From NCBI RefSeq assembly GCF_028368935.1, contig NZ_JAQNDK010000001.1, forward strand, positions 2,356,001 to 2,420,000: DNA of 64,000 nt. Direction: 5' to 3'. A model generated the notes under the pieces. That model did not search any database. It was not told where the DNA came from and was given only the letters and a program-made list of their open reading frames with translations. Origin of the DNA: Sorangium aterium. GTDB lineage: Bacteria; Myxococcota_A; Polyangia; Polyangiales; Polyangiaceae. The translations under genes and the position numbers were made by a program. The number at the start of each line of letters is the position of its first letter. The first letter of the stretch is position 1. Below, piece after piece: positions 19,242 to 29,112 of the stretch.

Positions 19242-20840
19242 TCAGCGGACCTGTCGCAGCGCATAGTCGATGCCGCTCCGGAGCGTCCCCCGGGTGACCA
19301 CGGTGCTGAGATCGATCTCGAGCGAGACGAGCGTTTGCGCCAGCTCGGGGCGCAGGCCGGTGATCACCGTCGTCGCGCCGAGCAGCCGGAGCGCCGCCGC
19401 CGTGGCCATCAGCGTGGTCGCGACAGCGGAGTCGATGATCGTCACGCCCGTGACGTCGATGATCACGACGTCCGTCCGGTTCCCGTGCACGGCGTTCAGC
19501 GCCGCTTCGAGCGCCTGCTGCGCGCGGCTCGCGTCGATCGTCCCGATCAGCGGCATGACCATGATCCGCTCGGTGATCGGGATGAGCGGCGTGGAGAGCT
19601 CCGCCAGCCGCTCTTTCTGCACCCGGATGATCTCCTCCTGCAGCGCCGCGCGCGCCAGCTCCGCGCGCTCGCGCTCGGTGAGCTCCAGCGTCAGCCGCTC
19701 GTTCGTCCTGCGGAGCTCCTCGGTCTGGCGCGCGACCTCCGTCTCCAGCTGCTCGTTCGACCTGCGGAGGGCGGCGTAGAGGAGAGCGACCTTCACGGCC
19801 ACGGCCGCCTGGGAGGCGAGGAGCCTCAGCGTCTCCAGCTGCGTCGGTGTGTAGGGGTGAGGGACCGCCTCGCGCTCGACGTACAGGACGCCCGTCAGCT
19901 CGCCCTGATGCATCATCGCCATGCACAGGATCGACCTCGGTCCGCGCGCGCCGAGGTAGCGGTCCCCGGCGAGGCCAGGCTCGCCGCGCGTATCCTGGAT
20001 GAAGACGGACTCCTTGGTCCTGGCCACTCCCTGGACGACCGTCACGGCGAGCTGCGCGTCCGCCTCGACGGGCGTCGCGAGCCCCAGCCGGACCGCGTCC
20101 GGTCGATCCCTCGTGATCGAAGCCTCCACGAAGAGCCCGCCCTCGCGCGCGAGGACGAGGACGCACCTCTCGGCGCCGGCGTGCTCGAGCGTGATCCGCA
20201 GCAGCCGATCGAGCACCCTGTCGAGGACGACCTCGCCGGCGACCGTCTGCGCTGCCCCGATGACCGTCGCCATCTGGGCTTGAGCCTGCGTGAGCTCCTC
20301 CAGGGCCCGCTCGAGCTCCGCCGTCCGCGCCGCCACGCGCCGCTCCAGCTCGTGCGTGAGCTTCTGCAGCGCCGCCTCGGCGGCGACGCGCTCCTCGACC
20401 TGCGCCGCGAGGCTCTTCATCAGCTGCCTGAGCTTCGTTTGCACCCGGACGCGCGCGAGCAGCTCCTCGCTCTGGAACGGCTTGAGGAGGAACTCCACGG
20501 CGCCGAGGTTCAGCCCCTTCACCTTGTCCGCGTTCATCTCCGTGCTCGCCGTCATGAAGATGACAGGGATGTCGCTCGTGACCGGATCCGCCTTGAGCCG
20601 CCGGCACGTCTCGAAGCCGTCGATCCCTTCCATCTTCACGTCCAGCAAGATGAGATCCGGCGCCACTTCCTTCGCGAGCTGGATGGCCCGCAGGCCGTTC
20701 GTCGCGGCCGCGATCTCGAACCCCCAGCCCGAGAGGTTGTCGCGGAGCAGCCTCAGGTTGCGTGGCTCATCGTCGACGATCAGGACCGTGCCCGTATCAC
20801 TCACGTTCGTCACACTGCCCTCTCCAGCGGCTAACCTCAC
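19242..20840 (-). CDS. Receiver-GAF-STAS signalling protein
   Basis: 532 residues. The N-terminal receiver (about 15-140) has DDEP, phosphoacceptor LILLDVKM and the KPF motif. A coiled coil, a GAF domain (about 195-345) and a second coiled coil follow. The C-terminal RsbR-like STAS domain (about 405-525) contains GTIDASRAQQ, VVIIDVTGVTIIDSAVA and the phosphorylatable Ser/Thr area. It probably relays phosphorylation to an RsbT-type partner-switching pathway. It lies 61 bp downstream of a hybrid histidine kinase on the same strand, its likely partner. A later GTG (VTNVSDTG) is an alternative start. Confidence 0.88.
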   Translation of the reverse strand: MRLAAGEGSVTNVSDTGTVLIVDDEPRNLRLLRDNLSGWGFEIAAATNGLRAIQLAKEVAPDLILLDVKMEGIDGFETCRRLKADPVTSDIPVIFMTASTEMNADKVKGLNLGAVEFLLKPFQSEELLARVRVQTKLRQLMKSLAAQVEERVAAEAALQKLTHELERRVAARTAELERALEELTQAQAQMATVIGAAQTVAGEVVLDRVLDRLLRITLEHAGAERCVLVLAREGGLFVEASITRDRPDAVRLGLATPVEADAQLAVTVVQGVARTKESVFIQDTRGEPGLAGDRYLGARGPRSILCMAMMHQGELTGVLYVEREAVPHPYTPTQLETLRLLASQAAVAVKVALLYAALRRSNEQLETEVARQTEELRRTNERLTLELTERERAELARAALQEEIIRVQKERLAELSTPLIPITERIMVMPLIGTIDASRAQQALEAALNAVHGNRTDVVIIDVTGVTIIDSAVATTLMATAAALRLLGATTVITGLRPELAQTLVSLEIDLSTVVTRGTLRSGIDYALRQVR

Positions 20841-20901
20841 TCTTCGCGTCAGCGACGCTGTATGAGGATGACTACACTCACAATGAATCCCAAACCGGCG
20901 C

Positions 20902-23769
20902 TCATCGGGCGCTACCGTCGATGCGCCCGCCGACGAACTCTTCTATCGACTCCAGCCGGAAGTCCTCGGAGAGCTCGCGCAGGTGCTTGGCGAAAGGCCC
21001 GAGCCGCGGGTCGCCCAGCTCGAGCTTGTCCGCGTATTTCTGGATGTGGTTGACGAGCCCCTTGCGCGCGAGCTCGCGCAAGGCCTTGAGGTCCTCGTCC
21101 GGGGGCAGGGCGACATCGGGGGGGCTGGCCACACCCGAGCTCGGGCTCGGCTCCGTCTCCTCGCTGGCGCCGTCCTGCCGCTCGTAGATCCACTCCAGCT
21201 TGAGGTGCCGCTGCAGCTTCTCGAGCAGCTCATCCATCTGCAGCGGCTTGGCCAGGAAATCGTCCGCGCCGGCTTCCAGGCTCTTGTCCTGGTCGGTGAT
21301 GAACGCGCTGGCGGAGGACGCGATGATGACCGTCCCTCCGAGCTCTGGCACCTTGCGCATGCGGCGCATCATTTCCCAGCCGTCGAGCACGGGCATCGCG
21401 AGATCGGTGATGATCAGATCGAACCTCTCGCTCGCCGTCCTGGCCAGGCCCTCCTGGCCGTCGTTCGCCTCCGCCAGCTCGAACCCGAGGGTCGCGAGCA
21501 TGCTGATGACCACGGCGCGGTTCTCCGGCTTGTCGTCCACCACGAGGAGCCTCCGTCGCGGGCCCCTGTAGCCCACGATCTGCCCCTGCTCCGTGCGCCT
21601 CACGGTGTCCGTCCAGTTGGGCGCCTCGGCGAGCGTCAGGTCCACCCAGAAGACGCTGCCTTTCCCGAGCTCGCTCCTGACCTGGATGGAGCTGCCCATC
21701 AGCGTGACGATGCGCTGGCTGATCGCCAGCCCGAGCCCGGTGCCCTCGCGGTGACGACTCTTGTCTCCGACCTGCTTGAAGGGCAGGAATATCTCGCCCA
21801 GGTGTTCGGCGCTGATGCCGGTCCCCGTGTCCTCGATCTCGAAGCGTATCCTGTGCATCTGGGTTCGCGACTCGGGGCTCGCGCCGCCCTCCGGGAGATC
21901 CTTGCGCGCGCCTTGGGGCCCGCCTGGCACCTCCACGACCGTGAAGGTGACGCTGCCGTTCTCGGTGAACTTGATGGCGTTGCCGAGCAAATTGAGCAAG
22001 ATCTGGCGCAGGCGCCGCTGGTCGACGCGCACCCCCGCGGGCAGCGTGGGGCCGGGCTTGAACACGAACGCGATCCCCTTCTGCTCCGCGCGGATCCGGC
22101 AGATCTCGGCCGTCGCGTGCAAGAACGACGGGAAATGGAAATCGTTGGGGTGAATCTCCATCGTCCGCGACTCGATCTTCGCCAGATCGAGGACGTCGTT
22201 GATGAGGGTCAGCAGATGAGAGCCGGACTCGGCGATGACCTCGACGCCGCGCAGATCCTGCTGGCCCAGGCTCTTGGAGCGCCGCAGGATCTGGGCATAC
22301 CCGAGGATGCCGTTGAGCGGTGTCCGCAGCTCGTGGCTCATGTTGGCGAGGAAGTCGCTCTTCGCCCTGTTGGCCGCGTCCGCGGCGACCGTCGCCTCCT
22401 TGAGCTCGGCGGTGCGCTGCTCGACGCGCTGCTCGAGCTCCTCGTTCGTCTTCGCCAGGGCGGCGAACGTCTCACGGAGCTGCTGGGCCATGCCGTTCAG
22501 CGCGTCGCCGATGTGCACGAACTCCCGGGTGCCTGACGCCTCGAAGCGCTGATCGAGGTCACCGCCCCGGATCCGCTCGGCCGCTGTGACGAGCTGCCGC
22601 ACGGACGGCAAGGTCACGCGCATGATCACGAGCACGGGCAGCGCGACGAGCGCCAGGATCGAGAACGCCGCGATCAGCCAGTAGTCCCAGTACAGCCCCT
22701 TCACCGACGAGAGCAGCGCCGCGCGAGGTACGTCGGTGAGCAGGTACCAGTCCGGCGCGGCGATGCGCGCCGCCACGATCACCCGCTCATCCGTGCGGCC
22801 GACCACGTGCGCCGCCATGGCGTTGTCGCGCTTCGCCGCCTCGAACGCGCGCTTGAGATCGTCGTCGCCGATGGAGTCGACCGTCAGCGTCCCTTTGCTC
22901 CCGTGGATCTTGTCCTGGTGCACGCTCGAGACGAGCACCGTCCCGTCGCCCCTCACGAGGGCGTGCTCCGTCCCCGGATACAGCGAGAGCTCCCGGAAGC
23001 TGTCCATCACCGCGTTGACCGTGACATCGTGCCCGGCGCTGCCCGCAAACACCCCGTCGTGGAAGAACGGCACCACGACGCTCACCATCCACTCGCGCGC
23101 CCCTGGGTCGTAGCTCGTCGGCGTCCAGCGCGGCTTTCCTTCAGGGTTGTTCGCCGGCAGCACGAGCGTCGTCCACTCCGAGTTGACGAAATCGACGGTC
23201 GTGTCGACCTGGTCGATGTAGCTCGTGTAGCTGGGCCAGTACATCACGAGCCCGTTCCGCCTGGGGATGAGCCATGTGTTGATGGGCTCCCCCGGCGCTC
23301 CCGCCGAGTACAGCTCGGTCATGCGCTTCAACTGCAGGAGAAAGACCTTCTCTTGGTCGTCGAGCGGGTACCCCGCGGGCAGCCAGATGATGGCGTCTCG
23401 CTTGGGCTCGAAGCCCGCGTTGCGCGACACCATGCCGCCGTCGCGCGACGACCCGACGAGGGCGTCGAACTTCTGCGGGGATTCTCCCTCGACCTCATGC
23501 AATGCCGAGGTGAGCAGGCGGCCGTACCGGACGACGCTCGCCTCTGCCTGGATGAGGCGGTCGTTCATGCGGCGGGTCCACTCGTCATGCGTCCGCGCGA
23601 GAACGCCCAGCTCGTTCTTCAGGATCGCGCCCTCGATGGCCCACGCCGCGATCCACAGCCCCGGCCCCACGAACACGAGCAGCGCGACGGCCAGCGGCCC
23701 CGCGACCCAGAAGGACAGACTCGGTGCGGTGCGAGGGCGTTGGCTGCTCCGCTCCCCCCGTTCATTCAT
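20902..23769 (-). CDS. Cache-domain hybrid sensor histidine kinase
   Basis: About 955 residues. An N-terminal membrane helix (VAGPLAVALLVFVGPGLWIA) precedes a dCache-type extracytoplasmic sensor and a second helix (WLIAAFSILALVALPVLVI). HAMP, a coiled coil, HisKA (SHELRTPLNGILGYAQIL, His near 478), an ATPase domain (GNAIKFTENG, GTGLGLAIS) and a C-terminal receiver (LIITDLAMPVLDGWEMM) follow. I chose MNERGERSS at 23769 because the extra 24 residues to 23841 come from AT-rich promoter-like DNA; neither start has a clear ribosome site. It probably phosphorylates the receiver-GAF-STAS protein encoded next. Confidence 0.87.
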   Translation of the reverse strand: MNERGERSSQRPRTAPSLSFWVAGPLAVALLVFVGPGLWIAAWAIEGAILKNELGVLARTHDEWTRRMNDRLIQAEASVVRYGRLLTSALHEVEGESPQKFDALVGSSRDGGMVSRNAGFEPKRDAIIWLPAGYPLDDQEKVFLLQLKRMTELYSAGAPGEPINTWLIPRRNGLVMYWPSYTSYIDQVDTTVDFVNSEWTTLVLPANNPEGKPRWTPTSYDPGAREWMVSVVVPFFHDGVFAGSAGHDVTVNAVMDSFRELSLYPGTEHALVRGDGTVLVSSVHQDKIHGSKGTLTVDSIGDDDLKRAFEAAKRDNAMAAHVVGRTDERVIVAARIAAPDWYLLTDVPRAALLSSVKGLYWDYWLIAAFSILALVALPVLVIMRVTLPSVRQLVTAAERIRGGDLDQRFEASGTREFVHIGDALNGMAQQLRETFAALAKTNEELEQRVEQRTAELKEATVAADAANRAKSDFLANMSHELRTPLNGILGYAQILRRSKSLGQQDLRGVEVIAESGSHLLTLINDVLDLAKIESRTMEIHPNDFHFPSFLHATAEICRIRAEQKGIAFVFKPGPTLPAGVRVDQRRLRQILLNLLGNAIKFTENGSVTFTVVEVPGGPQGARKDLPEGGASPESRTQMHRIRFEIEDTGTGISAEHLGEIFLPFKQVGDKSRHREGTGLGLAISQRIVTLMGSSIQVRSELGKGSVFWVDLTLAEAPNWTDTVRRTEQGQIVGYRGPRRRLLVVDDKPENRAVVISMLATLGFELAEANDGQEGLARTASERFDLIITDLAMPVLDGWEMMRRMRKVPELGGTVIIASSASAFITDQDKSLEAGADDFLAKPLQMDELLEKLQRHLKLEWIYERQDGASEETEPSPSSGVASPPDVALPPDEDLKALRELARKGLVNHIQKYADKLELGDPRLGPFAKHLRELSEDFRLESIEEFVGGRIDGSAR

Positions 23770-23987
23770 GCGGTCATCGTACACGAATACAGGACCGTGC
23801 CACTTTGGAAGGTCAATGTCCCGAACAGAAAATATGGACACACGGTAGGATCATGCGAGGGTCAAGAGGACTGCTCCGCCACCTCGACGCAGGTTGACTG
23901 ACATGCTGGCTCAGCGAGAGATCGATTGGCGCACAGCGTGCGCCGGTGAGCTCGCGCACCGTGGCCCGGTGGCGCTGGCCGCGGGGG

Positions 23988-25046
23988 CTACTCCCAGCGG
24001 AAGAGCTTGAGGGCGAGCGCGAAGGTCGCGGCGCCCCAGACGACGAGGAGCGCGAGCTCTGGCGCGATCGCGGCGAGCGGCGCGCCCTCGAGCATCACGC
24101 CGCGGAGCGCGTCGTTCAGCGCGGTGAGGGGCAAGGCCTGGACGAAAGGCTGGATCGCGTCCGGGAAGCGATCGGCCGAGAAGAAGACGCCGGAGCAGAT
24201 CCACATCGGGAACGTGACGAGGTTGCCCAGGCCCGAGATGCCCTCGAGGGTCCGCGGCCGCGCCGCGATGAGCAGGCCGACCCCCGCGAACGACAGCGCG
24301 CCGACCACGGCGACCAGCGCGAGCGCCGCGAGCGAGCCGGCGATCGGCACGCCGAGCACGAGGACCGCGAACAGGAGCAGGGCCACGACCTCGAGCGCCA
24401 GGAACACGAGCCGCGCCCCGAGGTGCGACGCGAGGAGCTGCCACCGCGGCATGGGCGACGCGACGAACAGCTTCAGGAGCTTGCCGATGCGCTGCTGCAC
24501 GATCGCGACCCCGATCCCCCAGATCCCGGTCAGCATCACGTTCATGCCGAGCAGCCCGGGCACCAGGAAATCGACGTAGCGAGAGCCCCTCTCGGCCTCC
24601 GTCACCTCGAGCGCGGCGGGGCGGAAGGCGTCGGCGCGGCCCGCCGCGCGCTGGAGCGCCTGGTCCACCTCGAGCCGGGCGAGGCGGCTCTCCGGCCGCG
24701 CCGGATCGAACCAGTACGTGGGCGGATCGGTGGCGAGCACGACCAGCGCGGCCTTGCCCGTCCGGAGCTCCTGCTGCGCCTGCGCCCGCGGGACCACCCG
24801 CGGGACGACCTGCCCCGACGCCTCGAGCGCCGCGCGCCGCGGCTCGGCCCCGGCGCCCTCCTCGACGCTCACCCGCACGGGCTCCGCGGGCTGGTCCCTG
24901 AACGCGACGGCCAGCGCCGACGAGAGCAGGATCGGGAACACGAACATCCAGAAGATCGCCTCGGGCTCGCGCAGGAACTCCGCGACCCGCGCCCGGATGA
25001 GCAGCGCGAGCGACGAGGCGCGCAGGGAGCGGAGCCACCGCGCCAT
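23988..25046 (-). CDS. ABC-2 type transporter permease
   Basis: About 352 residues. An N-terminal helix (FWMFVFPILLSSALAVAF) is followed by a large extracytoplasmic region and five hydrophobic segments near the C-terminus, including GLLGMNVMLTGIWGIG and NLVTFPMWICSGVFFSADRFP. This is the ABC-2 (daunorubicin/YhfM-like) exporter permease layout. The ATG overlaps the stop of the ATPase gene by one base. With the ATPase it forms a two-gene exporter; the substrate is unknown. Confidence 0.9.
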   Translation of the reverse strand: MARWLRSLRASSLALLIRARVAEFLREPEAIFWMFVFPILLSSALAVAFRDQPAEPVRVSVEEGAGAEPRRAALEASGQVVPRVVPRAQAQQELRTGKAALVVLATDPPTYWFDPARPESRLARLEVDQALQRAAGRADAFRPAALEVTEAERGSRYVDFLVPGLLGMNVMLTGIWGIGVAIVQQRIGKLLKLFVASPMPRWQLLASHLGARLVFLALEVVALLLFAVLVLGVPIAGSLAALALVAVVGALSFAGVGLLIAARPRTLEGISGLGNLVTFPMWICSGVFFSADRFPDAIQPFVQALPLTALNDALRGVMLEGAPLAAIAPELALLVVWGAATFALALKLFRWE

Positions 25047-25981
25047 CACGCCGCCCCGTCGTCCGCGAGCGTCCGCCCGGCGAGCGCCATGAACACGTCC
25101 TCCAGGCTCGCGTGGTGCGTCGCGAGCCGCTTCGGCGTGGCCCCGCGCGCCGCGCAGAGCGCGAGCAGCGGCGGGATCACGCGCGCGACGTCGCGCACCG
25201 TCAGCCGGAGCGCCCCCTGCGCGGAGCGCACGGCCTCCACGCCCGGCAGCCCCATGAGCTCCTCCTCGGCGATCTCCGCGTCCACCTCGACCTCCACGAC
25301 GTGCTCGGCGCCGAGCGAGGCGACGAGCGCCGCCGGCGTGCCGAGCGCGAGCAGCCGCCCGCGATCGACGATCCCCACGCGGTCGCAGAGGCGCGCGGCC
25401 TCCTCCATGTAGTGCGTGGTCAGGAGGATCGTGCGGCCGCGGGCCTTCAGATCCTCGACGATGGCCCATATCTGACGGCGCGACGCGGGGTCGAGGCCGG
25501 TGCTCGGCTCGTCGAGGAACAGCACCTCTGGATCGCCCGCGAGCGCGCAGGCGAGCGACAGCCGCTGCTTCTGTCCGCCCGACAGCGTGCGCACGAACGC
25601 GCTCGATTTCTCCTGCAAGGCCACGGAGCGCAGCGCCTGCTCCGGCTCGATGCCGCGCGGGTAGAAGCTGCGGAACAGCGCGATCACCTCGCCGACCCGG
25701 AGCTTGTCCGGAAAGCGCGTCTCCTGGAGCTGGATGCCGAGCCGGGCGCGCAGCGCGATGCCGTCCCCCACCCAGCGCTCGCCCAGCACCTCGACCTCGC
25801 CGGCGTCGGGGCGGCTCAGCCCCTCGAGGATCTCCACCGTGGTCGTCTTGCCCGCGCCGTTCGGGCCGAGCAGGCCGAAACACTCGCCGCGCTGCACCTC
25901 GAGGTCGAGCCCGTTCACGGCCACGACGTCCCCATAACGCTTGACCAGGCCGCGGCAGACCAGGGCGGGAGAGGCAGACAC
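25046..25981 (-). CDS. ABC transporter ATP-binding protein
   Basis: 311 residues. Walker A GPNGAGKTT, signature LSGGQKQRL, Walker B VLFLDEPSTGLDP and the H-loop TTHYMEEA are all present. The C-terminal about 90 residues form the DrrA/CcmA-type extension. It powers the adjacent ABC-2 permease. Confidence 0.93.
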   Translation of the reverse strand: MSASPALVCRGLVKRYGDVVAVNGLDLEVQRGECFGLLGPNGAGKTTTVEILEGLSRPDAGEVEVLGERWVGDGIALRARLGIQLQETRFPDKLRVGEVIALFRSFYPRGIEPEQALRSVALQEKSSAFVRTLSGGQKQRLSLACALAGDPEVLFLDEPSTGLDPASRRQIWAIVEDLKARGRTILLTTHYMEEAARLCDRVGIVDRGRLLALGTPAALVASLGAEHVVEVEVDAEIAEEELMGLPGVEAVRSAQGALRLTVRDVARVIPPLLALCAARGATPKRLATHHASLEDVFMALAGRTLADDGAA

Positions 25982-26310
25982 GGCACGTCTGTATCGCAGA
26001 GGACGGCAGAAAGGAACCGGGACACTTCAATCCATCCCGGCCTTCGGCGCGGCCCATCACGGCCTCCGGCGCGACGACGCGTGCAGGGCGGAGGCGCACT
26101 CGGATCGCCCTCAGCAGACGAAGCGCACCTCCACGCGCCCACAGGAGCGCCGGAAAATTCGACAGACGACGCGACGTATCGCCTCTCCGGAGAATCGAAT
26201 CTCACCAGACACCTGCGGCGAGCGCGTCGAGCGCGGCCCTGCAAGGAACCATCCGGTCCGAGATCGCGGCTGGCCGGTCTGCAAGCTCAGAGCGACGGAG
26301 TGGGGGGCGC
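25982..26310. other. Divergent promoter region
   Basis: 329 bp between the ABC transporter genes (minus) and a kinase gene (plus). Both promoters must lie here, but I see no clear motif or small gene. Confidence 0.4.
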
Positions 26311-27981
26311 GTGGTGAGCGATGAAGAAGGAGTGGTGCCCGTGCACTGCGGCGAGGTCATCGCAGACCGCTACCGGGTCGAGCGACCGCTCGGCATCGGC
26401 GGGATGGGGGCCGTCGTCGCGGCGCGGCACCTGTCGCTGGGCGAGCTCGTGGCCGTCAAATTCATGCGGCCGGAGCACTGCGGCAACGCGGCGCTGCTGA
26501 GGCGGTTCCAGCGCGAGGCGCGCGGGATGTTCCGGATGAAGACGGAGCACGTGCCGCGGATCTACGACCTGGGCGCGCTCGCCCCGAGGCCGGGGATCGC
26601 GCTGCCGGTGCCGTACATCGTGATGGAGCACCTCTCGGGCAACGATCTCCGCTCGATCCTGGAGCGCCGCGGACGGCTGCCGGTCGACGAGGCGGCGGAG
26701 TACGTCCGTCAGGCGTGCGTTGCCCTGACGGAGGCGCACGCGCTCGGGATGGTGCACCGGGACCTCAAGCCCGCGAACCTGTTCCTGACGTACCGGACCG
26801 ACGGCACGCCGCTCCTCAAGGTGCTCGACTTCGGCGTCGCGAAGTTCATGAGCACGAAGCCGGAGCACGACGGGCTCGAGATGACGACGGCGCGGTCGGT
26901 CATGGGCTCCCGCCGCTACATGGCGCCGGAGCAGATGCTGACGCCCAAGGACATCGATCTGCGCGCGGATCTGTGGGCGCTCGGGGTCGTGCTCTACCAG
27001 CTCGTGAGCGGCACGCTGCCGTTCGGCGCGGAGACGCTGGAGCAGTTCGTGCTGGTCGTGTCGGAGAAGGCGCCCCGGCCGCTCGGGAACGCGTGCGCCG
27101 ATCTGCCCCAGGGGTTCGAGGAGATCGTGATGCGCTGCCTCGAGAAGGACCGGACGCGCCGCCCGGCCTCGGCCCGCGAGCTCGCCGCCGCGCTCGCGCC
27201 GTTCGCGCTGCGCGGAGCGCCCGACGCGACGCTGCCCACGGGGGTGCACCGGAGCCAGCCGACGTTCACGTGGCTTGACGATGGGCCGCCCACGACCGCC
27301 GCGCGGCCGCCCATGACCTCCGCTCGGCCGGCCATGACGTCCGCTCGGCCGGCCGCGATCTCCGCGAGGCCGCCCACGACGTCCTCCGGGCCGGCCGAGA
27401 CGAGGCGCGAAGGCCGCCGCCCCAGGCGAACCTGGCTGGCGGCCACGGCCGGCGCCGTCTCCGCGAGCGCCACGCTCGCCGCGATCCTCCTGTCGCCCGG
27501 GTGGCCACGGGCAGCGGGATTGACCTGGGCCGACGGCACCGGCGCGCAGCACCTCGCGGCGGTGTCGCAGGGGCTCGCCGCGGTGCCGAAGGGGAACGCG
27601 GTGGCAGCCAGGTCGTTCCAGGAGCCCGATGACATGGCCGAAGGTGCACCGCACGACGGCGCTGCCAGCGCGTGCGACGCTCCCCAGGCCGACGCCAGAG
27701 GCGCGCGCCCCGCCGCGCGCAGCGGAGCCGGCGCCGTCCTGTCCACGAGGACCGCGCCGCCCGCACGGGCGGCTGCGGGGAGTACGCAGCGCGCGCCAGC
27801 GCGCGGGGGGCGCGCGTCTGAGACCTCGCCGGCGCCCGCAGCTGGCGCCGCGGTGCGGACGGCGGCGGATGCGCCGGCGCCCGCCCGGGGCGCGGCTGCA
27901 GGCGCGCCGTCCCTCGTGGCAACGCCCGGTAGCGGCGCTGAAGCCGCGGCGCCGGCGGGCGCGCCGGACAGCCCGTGGTGA
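26311..27981 (+). CDS. Ser/Thr protein kinase with C-terminal membrane anchor
   Basis: 556 residues from a GTG start (26311; another GTG at 26314). The Hanks-type kinase domain (about 15-300) has GIGGMGAVVAARH, VAVKFM, catalytic VHRDLKPANLF, DFGVAKF and MAPEQM. Past residue 300 come Ala/Pro-rich repeats (ARPAMTSARPA), one membrane helix (WLAATAGAVSASATLAAILL) and a low-complexity tail. It overlaps the next gene by 4 bp. It probably signals across the inner membrane; targets unknown. Confidence 0.9.
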   Translation: MVSDEEGVVPVHCGEVIADRYRVERPLGIGGMGAVVAARHLSLGELVAVKFMRPEHCGNAALLRRFQREARGMFRMKTEHVPRIYDLGALAPRPGIALPVPYIVMEHLSGNDLRSILERRGRLPVDEAAEYVRQACVALTEAHALGMVHRDLKPANLFLTYRTDGTPLLKVLDFGVAKFMSTKPEHDGLEMTTARSVMGSRRYMAPEQMLTPKDIDLRADLWALGVVLYQLVSGTLPFGAETLEQFVLVVSEKAPRPLGNACADLPQGFEEIVMRCLEKDRTRRPASARELAAALAPFALRGAPDATLPTGVHRSQPTFTWLDDGPPTTAARPPMTSARPAMTSARPAAISARPPTTSSGPAETRREGRRPRRTWLAATAGAVSASATLAAILLSPGWPRAAGLTWADGTGAQHLAAVSQGLAAVPKGNAVAARSFQEPDDMAEGAPHDGAASACDAPQADARGARPAARSGAGAVLSTRTAPPARAAAGSTQRAPARGGRASETSPAPAAGAAVRTAADAPAPARGAAAGAPSLVATPGSGAEAAAPAGAPDSPW

Positions 27982-29111
27982 TCGCCATGCGCCGAGGAGC
28001 CCTGCCGAAGGTCCCCTGTTGCTCGCGCCCGCGCGGGCTCGCTTCCGCCCTCGCAGCCCTGTCGCTGTCGATCGCGCCGGCGAGCGGCCACGCTGGCGGG
28101 CCCGGTCTGGCGCAGTCCGACCTGGAGCAGCCAAAACCCGACCCGGGACAGCCGGGCGGGCACAAGGAGCAGGTGCTCGCGCTCTATCAGGCCGCGACGC
28201 GCCTTCTCGAGGCGGGCCGCATCGCCGAGGCGTGTGCCATGCTCGAGCAGGGCCGGACGCTCGATCCAACCGCCCTCAACCTCCTCCTGCGGCTCGGCGA
28301 GTGCCTCGCGCGCGCAGGCAGGACCGCGGGCGCCTGGAACGTCTTCAACGAGACCGCGGCCATCGCGAAGAGCGCGGGAGATCCCCGCGCCGCGCGCGCG
28401 GCCGCGCTCGCGGCGGCGCTCGAGCCGCGGCTCTCGCGGATGGCGGTCGCCGTGCCCCCCGGGAGCGCCGCGCCGGGGCTGGAGATCCGCCGCAACGGCG
28501 TGCTGCTCCTGCCCTCCCAGTGGGGACAAGCCCTCCCGGTCGACCCGGGGACACACACGATCGAGGCGCAGGCGCCCGGCAGGAAGCGCTGGTCGGTCGT
28601 ACGCCTCGTCCCGCCCGACGGCGCGGGCATCGTCATCGAGCTGCCCCTCCTGGCGCAGGAGCCGCCTCCTCGCCCGCTCGCCGACGCGCCGAGAGGCCCC
28701 AGGACGCATGCGCCTCCCGTCCTGCCGATCGACGACCGCGGAGGCGACGCCGGCGCAGGGCGCGTGCAGCGCGTGATCGCGCTCGCGACCGGCGGCGCCG
28801 GCCTGGTCGGGCTCGGCCTTGGCGCCGTCTTCGGCGCGGAGGCGATCGCCCGCAGGGACGCCTCGAACCGGGGCCACTGCGACGCGCGGAGCCGCTGCGA
28901 CGCCGTCGGGGTCGCGCTGCGCGAGGACGCGCAGAAGGCCGGCACCGCCTCGACGATCGCGTTCTCGACCGGCACCGCCGCGCTGCTCGCGGCCGGCCTG
29001 CTCCTCTGGACCGCCCCGCCCAGCGCCGCCGGCCCGCCCTCGCGCCGCGCCACGGCGACGGCCGCCGCCGGCCCCGGCGCTTTCTCCCTCGTCGTGGGTG
29101 GGAGTTATTGA
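27978..29111 (+). CDS. Exported PEGA/TPR-like protein
   Basis: 377 residues. A GTG at 27978 overlaps the kinase stop (GTGA); an ATG at 27987 is an alternative. A signal peptide precedes TPR-like helices (QVLALYQAATRLLEAGRIAEACAMLEQ), then a PEGA-like beta region (GLEIRRNGVLLLPSQWGQALPVDPGTHTIEAQAPGRK in two parts) and two C-terminal hydrophobic segments. A paralogue with the same order lies at 44651-45715, also after a kinase gene. Such proteins commonly accompany myxobacterial kinases; the role is unknown. Confidence 0.8.
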   Translation: MIAMRRGALPKVPCCSRPRGLASALAALSLSIAPASGHAGGPGLAQSDLEQPKPDPGQPGGHKEQVLALYQAATRLLEAGRIAEACAMLEQGRTLDPTALNLLLRLGECLARAGRTAGAWNVFNETAAIAKSAGDPRAARAAALAAALEPRLSRMAVAVPPGSAAPGLEIRRNGVLLLPSQWGQALPVDPGTHTIEAQAPGRKRWSVVRLVPPDGAGIVIELPLLAQEPPPRPLADAPRGPRTHAPPVLPIDDRGGDAGAGRVQRVIALATGGAGLVGLGLGAVFGAEAIARRDASNRGHCDARSRCDAVGVALREDAQKAGTASTIAFSTGTAALLAAGLLLWTAPPSAAGPPSRRATATAAAGPGAFSLVVGGSY

Positions 29112-29112
29112 C

